This document shows, piece by piece, positions 1 through 9,385 of a DNA stretch of 34,691 bases (position 1 is the stretch's first letter; the number at the start of each line of letters is the position of its first letter). The stretch is from Intoshia linei (Eukaryota; Orthonectida; Rhopaluridae). The position numbers were made by a program, and so were the translations under genes. The stretch covers positions 1 through 34,691 of the forward strand of contig LWCA01000276.1 in assembly GCA_001642005.1 (NCBI GenBank). Reading direction: 5' to 3'. The notes below the pieces were generated by a model. The model made no database searches and was not told where the DNA came from. It worked only from the letters and a program-made list of their open reading frames with translations.

Positions 1-300
1 TATAATATGTAATAAATGTATATAATTTTCATGGACCCCGTTGAGAATGGCTGGCATACACTACCCAGGATATCAATAATTGTAGGAACCCCAAATTTCA
101 CATGAAGAAAATAAATGTAGTTATTAAATAATACATTGTACTGAACAGTGCTCAGTGAGCCCAGTATCAAATTAAATAAAACTGAATATGTTTTTTTAAT
201 AATTTTATTTATGTGAATTGATATCATGTTTAGAGTATATTATTGGAGAGAAAATTTTTGGGTCGCAAACACAAAAAGGTTGCAAAACACTGGTTTAATA
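1..300. repeat. Intergenic repeat debris with one hAT-like terminus
   Basis: No coding potential is visible. At 257-292 the sequence ends in TTGCAAAACACTG, which reads on the other strand as CAGTGTTTTGCAACC, a typical hAT/MITE terminus. A possible opposite end is CAGTGCTCAGTGAG near 145, but the flanking bases do not form a good 8-bp duplication. The element is therefore only half supported. The first 70 bases contain GTTGAGAATGGCTGG, related to GTTGAGAATGACTGA at about 9293, so another repeat terminus is shared there. Confidence 0.35.
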
Positions 301-571
301 CATTCAAAAATGGAATAACAATTGTTTTTAAAAATCTTTACACAAATGTCAACAAAATTAAGTAGGAATAATTCACTTTAAAGTAAAAGGTAATGTGATA
401 TGACGGTTCCACGTGAAACAAATTTTGGAATCACTCCTTTAAAGGGTTGATAATAGTGAATAGTAGGATTTTTAAGTTAGATTTTCAACGTGAATTTATT
501 CGGTAGAATAAAAGTGTGCCCTCGGCAGAGTTAGATGCTGTTTGTACGTAGTACATAACAGCCATTTAGTT
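301..571 (+). repeat. Family R1, right-end fragment
   Basis: This stretch matches 30000-30257 base for base over long runs, for example GGGTTGATAATAGTGAATAG and TTTTCAACGTGAATTTATT. It ends in the R1 terminus (GTGCCCTCGGCAGAG, then GTTTGTACGTAGTACATAAC). Only the right end is present here. R1-like interior sequence (phrases like TCATGGTCAAAACCC) resumes at about 715-1000. Confidence 0.75.
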
Positions 572-2094
572 GAAAAAATAAATTTATATTCATGAGAAAC
601 TCTGTCATCAAATATCAATGACAAACTAATCATTCTTTACTTTTATAAAAATAAATATCTGGGTGTGTGTATTAATTTATTGAAAAAATTAACAGTCATA
701 GGATTTAAAAAACAAAATTTCTAATACAGTTTTTCCCAGAGCGAGTTTTTATCTATTTAAAGTTGCAGAATTTGAGTTCTTCAGGGTCAAAACCTCAATT
801 TTCCCTTTTGTTTAAAAAAATCAACCCAAAAATGTAATAAAACATATATTCTGGGACGCATTTAAAAGCATAAACATTGTCGTTAATCTCAGCCTCAGAA
901 ACGCGTAGCTTCATGGTCAAAACCCTAAATTACCCTTTGTTTTAAAAATGAACCATGTCCTAACATTTTATAAAACAAATTCTGGGAATCACTGATGTAT
1001 GTCAATGTTAACTTGGGTGTTTAGTTGATGTGATTAATAATAATTGTGTGTAGTTCATTGATTCATTTCGCTGAACTTATTTCTATAATCTACTTTTATC
1101 AACCATAAAATGAAAAATGGGTTATTATCAAACCCTAAGAAAAAATCATTTTTAACAAAACATTAAGAAACCACTGAAAGCGGATATTTTATTTAAAAAT
1201 TTGGGTTTATGTAGATTCATTATATTATATTTTTTGTTTAGTTATTTTGATCCCGGAGACAAAAATGCCTAACATTGCTATTGATTTATTTGTTGAAATT
1301 CACAATTTTTTATTGTAATATTAATTTACATTTAATTTAAACATTTGGATAATGAAAATTGTCTATTTCAATAGCATCAATTTTTATCATGGTTGATTTG
1401 TACAAAAAATGAAAATTTTCTTTTATTTGATATTTTTGAGAAATAATTGAAAACAGCTTATTTGAGTATTCGACATGATTTTATACTTTTTGGAAAATGC
1501 AATTTTAATGACAAATTAAATTCAAAGTTGTATAAGAATGTATGCATCTGTCATGTATGGATTTTCTAATTAAGAAACTCTGACCTAGATGAAAACATGC
1601 ATCACCTCAAAACACATAAGTACAAAAATGATACATAAGTCATAATGTACTACAAAATGTTAGTTGTGTGTCTATGTTGCAATAAATTAATTTATTTTAA
1701 ACTTGTATATATTTAACTTTATGTTTAGATTATTGACCTCGATTTCTATATTTCTTGCAATGGTCAACGTCTTACCAGTTAATCCTTGTGATGGATATAT
1801 GATTTATAATTTGTTTTATAATTTTTTTAATAATAAATAAATGTTATATTGTAGTGGTTCTTAATCTTAAAATTCCACTTGCCCGCTTAAAAAATTTCTA
1901 AATTACTTAATGCACTAAAGATTTAATAATGGTCAAAAATAGTAGGGAGTCCATACTATAATGAGTGATAATAGTTATTTTAACCGTTACGAGACAATTG
2001 CATATATAGATGCCAAAAACTACACATACATTTACATTGGTTTGTATACAAACCAAAATAAGACGCTACCAATATAAATTATGAACAAATTACT
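572..2094. other. Non-coding, partly R1-derived sequence
   Basis: No ORF with coding character is seen on either strand. The part at 715-1000 carries the R1 interior phrases 'cagggtcaaaacc' and 'tcatggtcaaaaccc', also found at 8.4-8.9, 11.7-12.0 and 29.2 kb. From 1000 to 2094 I see only A+T-rich sequence with no repeat structure I can define. Confidence 0.5.
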
Positions 2095-2102
2095 GCATAT
2101 AC

Positions 2103-2275
2103 TAGTGGTTTTTAACCTTTGTGTGTTCGCCCCCCTTATAAACATAAAAAATTTTCTATATACTCCAAAAATCTTATCAATTAACATAAATGAAAATATT
2201 AAAAAACCATATTCACTTTTATTTATATTTTATACTGTGTTCAAATTCTCACGACCCCCCGGTTGGAAACCACTG
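2103..2275. mobile_element. hAT-type MITE, 173 bp
   Basis: The ends are imperfect inverted repeats: TAGTGGTTTTTAACC on the left and GGTTGGAAACCACTG on the right. It is flanked by GCATATAC (2095-2102) and GCTTATAC (2276-2283), an 8-bp target duplication with one mismatch, as expected for hAT elements. The interior is non-coding. The 76-codon open frame across it (2081-2311) begins outside the element and is chance. Confidence 0.8.
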
Positions 2276-2600
2276 GCTTATACAATAACATGTAATATGC
2301 GTAAAAATTAATTTTATTATCAATGTTTACTTTGTGTCAACAATAAATATATTTTATTGCTAATTCTAAGCCAAATTTAAGTTCACTTTACAAATCAATG
2401 ACATTTGAAATTTCTGAATTTTAAGTTTTTTGTTATTTAAGTCTTATAATAAGATCAAAATGTCAAATGTCAGGTAACATTCTATACAAATAATTAGTTC
2501 ATATACAATGTTTGTACCGCCGCTTATTTTGTACGCATTCACAAAAATAAAATTTAGATAGCTCCATTTTTTACACGTATAGAAACATTTCAAATTTAGA

Positions 2601-2630
2601 TACAGTAAGACCTGTATATATTGAACACTA
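2601..2630. repeat. pogo/Tigger-like terminal repeat
   Basis: TACAGTAAGACCTGTATATA resembles the common pogo/Tigger terminus CAGTAGAACCTCTATA. It faces the minus-strand transposase relic at 3229-3475. Once the 377-bp MITE between them is discounted, it lies about 250 bp beyond the relic's stop codon, a plausible spacing for the 3' end of the same element. Family assignment is from memory of the terminus. Confidence 0.45.
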
Positions 2631-2768
2631 ACATAGAAAAAATAACGATGTTCTTTATAGAGTTTATAGTGAACTTTTTATTATCCTTAAAATTCTGATT
2701 TTTCCACTTAAAGCATCATAACAAAGTTTGATCAAATCAAAATATTTTTGAAAATAGTATATTAACAC

Positions 2769-3145
2769 CAGGTATTGGAATTAATTGATTGCAACTAATT
2801 TAATTGCAATTAATTGGTAAAAATTATTGAAAAATGAAAAAATATTTACCAATTAATTGCTTCATGAAAAATAAAAAATTTCAATTAATTGAAGATTGAT
2901 AACAATATCATAATCATTTTTAAAAAACTGTCATGTAGTTATAATGAATACTAGGATAATGTTTGTTCAAAGTACATTAAAGTCAAGCTAGTAGGTTAAA
3001 TATATCATTTTCTGTTCATTAATTAATTTTTTCATTCAACCATTCCTCAATAAAAGGATTTAATTTATATTTTTTCAGTTATATGAAAAACAATTAATTG
3101 GTTTATACAAAATAATTGATTGCAATCAATTATTTCCAATCCCTG
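2769..3145. mobile_element. hAT-type MITE with CAATTAATTG clusters, 377 bp
   Basis: The left end CAGGTATTGGAATTAATTG and the right end (read on the other strand, CAGGGATTGGAAATAATTG) are inverted repeats. They continue into further related sequence with TGATTGCAA on both sides. The flanks are ATTAACAC (2761-2768) and ATTAATAC (3146-3153), an 8-bp duplication with one mismatch. AATTAATTG motifs recur inside. It is non-coding and sits between the pogo-like terminus and the pogo-like coding relic, so it probably inserted into that element. Confidence 0.8.
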
Positions 3146-3228
3146 ATTAATACAACAGAATATTCATTAAAATACCAAGTAAAATAGTAATAAAAAGTAC
3201 AATTTTAATTAAATTTATATTCAATGTT

Positions 3229-3475
3229 TTAAATTTTTTTTAATGTAGAAAAATAATCAGTTATTTTAGCTTGTCTCGACAATTTTTCCGATATTATATC
3301 ATTTATCACTTTAAGTATATTATTAATTCCATTCGGATAATTTTCAATGTACCATTGTTGCAACTGTTTAGAAATACATAGAGCTTCGTAAGTATGTATT
3401 GTCATTTGAATGGGAGTCTGAGTCATTTGAAACCTTAAAATCTTCAATTTGAGTTTGAGACAATTTTAGAGCCAT
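3229..3475 (-). pseudogene. C-terminal relic of a pogo/Tigger-like transposase
   Basis: The minus strand reads from an ATG at 3475 (MALKLSQTQIEDFKVSNDSD), then needs one frameshift around 3400 to continue as YEALCISKQLQQWYIENYPN and end ...QAKITDYFSTLKKI. A helical tail closing with Q-x-x-I-x-x-Y/F-F is common at the C-terminus of CENP-B/Tigger-type DDE transposases, and it also fits a PCNA-binding (PIP) motif. No DDE catalytic core is present, so the bulk of the gene is lost. A Tigger-like terminus lies downstream at 2601. Alternative: a relic of some other PIP-box protein. Family call is moderate; its broken state is clear. Confidence 0.5.
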
Positions 3476-4035
3476 GTTTTAATCATTTTGTTAGATAAAA
3501 TAAAATATTTCAACCTTTTAAATTCAATTCATTCAAATAGTTTTTCATCTATTTATAGAGGTTTAAAAGAAGCTTTTATTACTAGTTATTACTAGCTAAA
3601 AACAAATCGATCTGGAGGGAAGAATAAACCAACCTATTGGAAATTTTTACCTTAATAATAAGATATGTTGCAATTGATCATATGAAACAATCAAAAATCA
3701 CAATGAGTTTTCAATTCTATAAGTGTAAGTAAATACTGGGTAGTAATCACTGATTACCCAATAAATGATAAAAAATTAGAAAATATCATTATTTTAACCA
3801 GTTTTAATTATTAGTGTAAAAGTAAGTGGAATTGTTGACAATTTTATTACAATCTGTGTAAAAGTAAGTAATACTGAGTAAAATTAAATTGACATCCATT
3901 GATAATCTGAATTTGAGTTTAATATTTTAGAAATATTTTATTTATTTACTTACTTGTCAGTTGTAGTAATTATTCCTAAAGTTTATTTCATAAATATGTC
4001 ATAAATTTTACCAAGAATTCGTTAGTAATTATCTT
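3476..4035. other. A+T-rich spacer
   Basis: No coding frame or defined repeat is seen. It contains GTGTAAAAGTAAGT twice (about 3813 and 3855) and a small palindrome GTAATCA-C-TGATTAC at 3743-3757. It separates the pogo relic from the sortilin-like relic and would hold that gene's former promoter, but no TATA or CCAAT arrangement stands out. Confidence 0.4.
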
Positions 4036-4800
4036 ATGTAAATAAGTAGAATAATTTTTTCATTATTAATAAAATACATATTTTTCCTCTACATATTGAT
4101 ACTTTTCATATCCGAAAGGTGTAGTGATGATTTAAAAGTTATCGAAGTAAAAGAATCTAAAAAACCTAATTCGGTTTGGAACTATGCTAATTTATATGCT
4201 CGTGTTTATACCGACTTTATAGAATTGTACGTGTTTAAAGATTTAAAATTTAATCTTATTAATAAATGGAAATATTACAAAATTATCACCGGTTTCAAAA
4301 TGCTTGAAATTATGGTTTCTTATAATGATCGAAAAATCGTATATAAATTGCCTCAAGGTCAGTTACGTATAATTTCGACAAAATTACAATTTATATCGCA
4401 ATCTCAAATTTTATCTAATTACAAAAAAAACTTGTTGGTAGCTTATTAGTATAATCAAATTTGCATAATTGGTAATCAGATTAAGAAATTGATTCTTCCA
4501 TTCCATACTACTGCCATCTTAAAGTGTAATTACGATCCGTCGAGTTATTATTCCATGTCGGATTTTGTAATATTATTGATAAACATTGAAACATTTAAAG
4601 TTCAAGAAATTTCCAGATATCAAAATCATCATTGTTACCAAAATTTAATCATCACAAATCAAAAATTATTAGCATTAACTAAATTAAATAGATATGATAA
4701 TATAATATTTGAAAACAATAAATGTAAATACCTTGATAAATACAATTCATGGGTTGTAAATGCGTTTTTATTCAGAAAAAGATATTTGTTGGTTTTGCGG

Positions 4801-4825
4801 GTAAATTTATATTTTTATTTTGCAG
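4801..4825 (+). other. Putative 25-nt intron in the sortilin relic
   Basis: GTAAATTTATATTTTTATTT followed by TGCAG has perfect GT...AG ends and a pyrimidine-rich 3' part. Removing it joins ...FRKRYLLVLR to YYRKYVVVDTCDPK, which is protein-like. Without removal the frame hits TGA at 4849. The length is not a multiple of three. It could instead be an old indel in a dead gene, but the exact splice ends argue for an intron. Confidence 0.45.
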
Positions 4826-4869
4826 TACTACAGAAAATATGTAGTAGTTGATACATGTGATCCTAAATA

Positions 4870-4893
4870 AATAATAACTACGTAGTTATTATT
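4870..4893. repeat. 24-bp perfect palindrome with TACGTA core
   Basis: The sequence is self-complementary around the C/G at 4881/4882 (core AACTACGTAGTT), extending 12 bp each way. It lies exactly where sortilin-like coding sequence ends and is followed by an ATT microsatellite at 4891-4917. The TACGTA core matches the core of the R1 terminus (GTACTACGTAC), so this may be the remnant of an insertion junction. Confidence 0.7.
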
Positions 4894-5004
4894 AATATTA
4901 TTATTATTATTATTAATTAATGTACAGTATTCTCCCTATAACTAGCCATTTTTGGGATTTAGAAAAAGTTATTGAGATATGGAATTTAAAACTAAAGTAT
5001 AAAA

Positions 5005-5290
5005 TTTAAGCTATAATTATGTATCAATAATTAACGGAATGAAGACTTTATAAACATTTCAGATGAATTATACCAATATTGCCAAAGATTGTAATAAATA
5101 TAAAAATGATAATATTAAAATTGTATTACTTTTAGTAATTGTTGTTGTAGTTTTAATTTAAATTTTAAACAAAATGTTTTGAAAATGAGAATTTGAGATT
5201 GAAAAATTGCGTACCAATGATAAAAATTCCGAAATAATGAATTATATAGATTTTCACCCATATTTCTTTATTAGAAATGTGTAGAGTCTA
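5005..5290 (-). repeat. Family R1 fragment inserted in the sortilin relic
   Basis: This is the reverse complement of R1 interior at about 7065-7290 and 29640-29890: shared runs include CAATAATTAACGGAAT, ACTTTATAAACAT and CACCCATATTTCTTTATT. The match stops near AAATGTGTAGAGTCT, after which receptor-like coding sequence resumes (VLKINNKNVSF...). Its placement inside an otherwise collinear reading frame shows an insertion into the gene, either in a former intron or into coding sequence. Confidence 0.75.
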
Positions 5291-6217
5291 GTGTACTAAA
5301 AATAAATAATAAAAATGTAAGTTTTAGCATTTGTAAAGATTCTTATAAAGAAATTGGATTAATTCAACTCATTAGTATACAATCTTTTAAAATTATTTAC
5401 TATTCAATAAATGGAGGAATTTCATGGCATGTATTTGAAAATTGTATGTCGGAAATCACAACAGTTCATACTTCGTCTAGAAATTATGTTCTATTGACTT
5501 TAACCAATACTCACATAATGTTATCTCTCAATGGAGGTAGAAATTGGAATACATTTAAAAATGATAATTTTGCCCTTGCATTTAATAAAAATTATAAAAA
5601 CATTTACATTGAGCAAAGAGAATATTTAAAAATTTTAATAATTTACTCAAATATGGCAATGATTGAATACAACTACGATAAAAAAATTTCAAAATGCAGA
5701 TAAATAAACTATACTAGTTATCAAAATGGATATAAATATTATGAAAAAGATGTTGACGACAATAACTGTTTCGTTGGATCTGATGTATTGATTCCTGAAC
5801 GCAATCCATCGTTTCAGTGTTCATTTTCTGATTTTATTTGCGAAAATTCTTATAAACGACAATCTAGACTTTGTAAAAATTGAGAAAATTTGACTATACC
5901 TGTTTGGTTTAATAATAGATTGATGGAAATTGATCCATTCGGTTATGTACCAATTTATTCATCTAATTATTATTCAAAGTTTTGTATTTCAAATTTTTCC
6001 AAAGTTGAAGCAACTTCGAACATAGCTTGCAAGTACAATGATGAAACCAATAACCCCAAACATAAAATATTATATATATTTTTAATTCTCGGTTTAATTC
6101 TTATTATTCTACTAATTTGTAAGAAAATTTTCGATTGTCACAAGAATTCTGACTATGTATCGTTTCATTAGAAGTGTATTTAAAATTTAAAATTTAAATT
6201 ATTACTTAGTGCATAGA

Positions 6218-6345
6218 AAGTAACTAGTTTGACTCTTATGTACTTTATACAAACAGTACCTAGCTTTGCCGAAGCAGACTTTTTTAATTTTAACATATTG
6301 ATAATAATTTAAATTAAAAACGAAATTAAGAACTCTATGGATTAG
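6218..6345 (-). repeat. Family R1 terminus, isolated
   Basis: CTAGTTTGACTCTTATGTAC followed by TACAAACAGTACCTAGCTTTGCCGA is a diverged copy of the R1 terminus in inverted orientation. It has no matching partner nearby and is followed by about 100 bp of unassigned sequence before the next R1 copy. Confidence 0.65.
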
Positions 6346-6452
6346 TGTGAAAAATTAGATGCGACTCCACTGTAATGCTTTATTAAAACACTAAGAATTA
6401 TAGCATAATAGTATTTAACCAAAAACTTATAATTATCCTTACTTATATAATT

Positions 6453-7490
6453 ACTAGCTTGGTAGTTTTGTACTACGTACAAACAGCACCTAGCTCTGCC
6501 GAGGGCACACTTTTATTATACCAAAAAAATAAATTCACGTTGAAAATCTAACTGAAGAATTAAAAAAATAACTACTCTGATACGGATTTTAAAATCATAA
6601 ATATTATCATAAATTTAAATTTATAAAAAAATATATCTTAAAGTCCAGAACCACAAATTACCCTTTTTTTAATGAAAACAAACCTAGAATTTAAAAAATT
6701 ACAGGTGATACAGTTGTATCCTGTTAATACACACAAAAAATTTCAATCTGAATAAGTGACGCCTTCATGGTCAAAAAAGCACTTTAGTTTTCATATATTT
6801 TTTTTCCGAAATATTTTATTAAAACAAAAAATGTGAATAATTTACTGGTCCCAAAATTAAAAAAAAGATTTTTCTGATAGAGTTTATTCCAATTTATGTA
6901 AATTCAAAATTTCAACTACAGAAATCTACGCATTTCCGATGAAAAATAATTTTTAATATATCATCAACTAATATTTTTAAAATATTTTGATTAAAATAAA
7001 AATTGAAAATGTAAATATTGATCCTACAATTTAAAAAAAATCTGCATTGAAGTCTACACATTTCCAATAAAGAAATATGGGTGAAACTCTATGTAATTCA
7101 TTCCATCGCAATTTTGCAATCTCAAATTCTCATTTTTAAACATTTTGTTTACAATTTAAATTAAAACTACAACAAGGAATTAATAAAAGTAATACAACTT
7201 TGTTATTATCATTTTTATATTTATTACAATCTTTTGCAATATTGGTAAAATTCACTTGAAATATGTTTATAAAGTGCTGATTCCGTTAATTATTGGTATT
7301 TTTAAGTATTTATTAAATTGGTACAGATAATTTATCACATTTTTTAATATATATCACATTTAATATATACACACATTATGTCTAATCAATTAAAAAAATG
7401 GGATAACAATTGTTTTTAAAATTCTTTTTTGGTAGAATAAAAATGTGTCCTAGCACCAAAGCTAGGTGATGTTTGTATGTAGTACATGAT
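6453..7490. mobile_element. Family R1, near-complete copy with inverted termini
   Basis: The left end reads CTAGCTTGGTAGTTTTGTAC, then TACGTACAAACAGCACC and TGCCGAGGGCACACTTTTATT. The right end is its inverted counterpart (AAATGTGTCCTAGCACC...GCTAGGTGATGTTTGTATGT...AGTACAT). The roughly 1-kb interior is non-coding, with phrases repeated at 8.7-9.0 and 29.2-29.9 kb (AATAAGTGACGCCTTCATGG; GAAATCTACGCATTTCCGAT). No transposase is visible, so it is non-autonomous. I could not fix a target duplication because the outer few bases are worn. The superfamily is unknown. Confidence 0.7.
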
Positions 7491-7777
7491 ATGAAATTAA
7501 TAAGCATATTAAATAGTTAAAAGTATAGGATAGTAATACAATTTTAAATCTGCAAAAAAATTGTATATTGACAAAATAAACTTTACTCAAAATTATTTAT
7601 TTTCCATGATTTAAAATTTTCTATTAGTTTTGAAATGTGGCGTAATATTAAAGGTAATTTAGGTTATTATATATTAATTAAATTGTAAATATGTAATTTT
7701 TTTTGCTGATAGATCTAAATTCTAGAATTTTCTATATTTGATGTAAATTTACTATTTACAGAATTTTCATTTTAGAA
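7491..7777. other. Spacer
   Basis: A+T-rich sequence with no coding frame or repeat that I can define. It ends in the TTTTAGAA target duplication (7770-7777) of the next element. Confidence 0.4.
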
Positions 7778-8032
7778 ACTGGTTCCCGATTCAAATAGTG
7801 AAAGAACCCAATTTTAAAAATATGTATTTTTTGGAAACCAAATAAAACATGAAATATATAACATTTATGAAAAAATTAACGATTTTTCTCATAAGATTTG
7901 GTAAAATTTTTTTTTTTAAAAAAATATTGGAAAAATTGGATTTTTTCGTTATTGTTTGAAATGGTATTTTTTATTATATTTTATTTGAATCTCACGTAGC
8001 CTAGGGTTCAATGACGCAAATCGGGATCACTG
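7778..8032. mobile_element. Family R4 hAT-type MITE, 255 bp
   Basis: The left end ACTGGTTCCCGATTC pairs with the right end ATCGGGATCACTG. The flanks TTTTAGAA (7770-7777) and TATTAGAA (8033-8040) are an 8-bp duplication with one mismatch. The interior matches the copy at 17287-17738 over long runs (AAAAAAATATTGGAAAAA, AATGGTATTTTTTATTA). Non-coding. Confidence 0.8.
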
Positions 8033-8369
8033 TATTAGAATGACTCGCTTTGATAATAAATAATATTGATTATCAAGCATATTTACGTATTTTATATTTA
8101 TGTTTGACTTTTAATTTTTATATTAATTCTAAAGCTAACATGATACGATCATGGATAGACGCGGTCCAAAAAGTTTTAATTAAATTTTAATTTAAGAGTT
8201 TTATCATTAATTGAAAGCCTTTTTCAAACTGCATGTCAAATATTGATTTCAAAAATTTGGATGGTAGTATCAAAAATTCAACTTGTAAAATTGTAAAATG
8301 AAAATGTCTTAATGAAAGTGTTTATTTGTTCTAGTTTATTTAAGAAAGTAAGGGGAGTTGAGTTTCACA

Positions 8370-9165
8370 AAGTCCATATTTTTATAACAGTTTTTCCAGA
8401 ATGTTGTTTTATCGCAAATTTCAATTTTAGAAATTGAGTCCTTCAAGGTTAAAAACCCCAATAGTCCTTTGTTGTTAAATTCAAACCTGTCCTAGACTTA
8501 TAAAAATTACATATTCTAATGAAAAGTTTTAAATTCATCAATAAGTGGATAATTTTTAATTTCAAAATTTTAGATTTTCACTGCCAAAACCACAAATTGC
8601 CTTTTTTTGTAAAAAATAAGAAAGTTTTATAATTTTATACAACATTCTGGAATGGTTTTTAAATTCATCAGCATTATCATAAATGGTAAGCTCAAAAAAG
8701 GTAATTTTTACGGTCAAAAACTCAGATTACCTTTTTTTTAAATGAAAACAACCCTAGAATTTAAAAAAAAATTGACATGATACAGTTATATCCATTTAAC
8801 ACACATAAAAAATTTCAATCTGATTAAGTGACGCCTTTTGGGTCAAAAAAGCACTTTAATAGTCATTTTTTTACTTAGAAACTATTTTATTAAAACAAAA
8901 AATTTGAAATAATTAACGGTCGTACAATTAAAAAAAGAAGATCATTCTGATAGAGCTTATCCCATTTGATATAAAAAAAAATTTTAACTCCAGAAATCTA
9001 CGTATTGCCGGTGAAAAATATTGGATTAAAATGAAAAAGTAAAATTTGAAAATGACAATTTTGAATCAAAAATTGCGTAGCAATAAAAAAACCAGAAAGA
9101 ATCAATTATATAGATTTCCACCTATATTTATTTATTGGAAATGTGTCGACGTTCAATGCACATTT
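8370..9165 (+). repeat. Family R1 interior copy
   Basis: It shares ordered blocks with 6640-7000 and 29220-29560: AAACTCAGATTACC, CACACATAAAAAATTTCAATC, AAGTGACGCC, GAAATCTACG. The last 120 bases match the sortilin insert in the same orientation (AATTATATAGATTT, TTTATTGGAAATGTGT). Terminal repeats were not found on either side. Confidence 0.65.
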
Positions 9166-9385
9166 TTTTTTGAAATTGTAGGATGATGTTTTTGCAATGC
9201 AATGCACATTGTGCATTGCATTGCAAAAAGATTAAGAAGTACTGATTTGGTAGGAAATAATCGTGGGGTTACAAATAACACTCGGTTCACTCGTTGAGAA
9301 TGACTGAGTTAGGTGACCTGAAAAGGTTTATAAAAATTTTAACTAATTTGTCAAAACATCAATTTTCTATGTATTACTCTTATAG
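9166..9385. other. Region upstream of the first recognised NDUFA9 exon
   Basis: It contains the 41-nt palindrome at 9189-9229 and then GGTTCACTCGTTGAGAATGA at 9278-9297, a phrase resembling 40-60. The NDUFA9 start codon should lie in or upstream of this stretch, but no ATG here is in frame with the exon at 9386. The nearest ATGs (9375 and 9401) run into TAA at 9419 in another frame. Confidence 0.45.
9189..9229. repeat. 41-nt near-perfect palindrome (20-bp stem)
   Basis: TTTTTGCAATGCAATGCACA is followed by a single T and then its exact reverse complement. As RNA it would form a 20-bp stem with almost no loop; as DNA it could form a cruciform. The GCAATG unit repeats within each arm. It lies between the end of an R1 copy and the NDUFA9 gene. 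Confidence 0.9.

Larger units (their letters stand above)
4036..6171 (+). pseudogene. Broken sortilin/VPS10-domain receptor gene
   Basis: Sortilin-family proteins are type I membrane receptors that bind ligands with a ten-bladed VPS10 propeller and carry them between Golgi, endosome and surface. Visible here: a hydrophobic leader (4042-4116, SLLIKYIFFLYILILFIS); beta-rich sequence to 4866; two Asp boxes, SINGGISW (near 5407) and SLNGGRNW (near 5527); a Cys-rich 10CC-like stretch CFVGSD...FQCSFSDFIC...LC (5780-5877); FGYVPI...FC; a transmembrane helix KILYIFLILGLILIILLI (6064-6117); and a short basic cytoplasmic tail. In-frame stops lie at 4039 (TAA), 4447 (TAG), 4868 (TAA, after a putative 25-nt intron), 5701 (TAA) and 5881 (TGA). 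About 4871-5290 is foreign repeat and middle propeller blades are missing. The family call rests mainly on the C-terminal half. Confidence 0.65.

Noticed and set aside
2081-2311. 76-codon plus-strand ORF
   Set aside because: Most of it is the interior of a MITE with target duplications at 2095-2102 and 2276-2283; the hydrophobic wording is an A+T effect.
4447-4488. The TAG at 4447 as lying in a 42-nt intron (GTAGCTTATTAG...GGTAATCAG)
   Set aside because: Possible, but the 42-nt length is in frame and read-through also gives acceptable sequence, so splicing cannot be told from a plain stop; mentioned only as an alternative in the findings.
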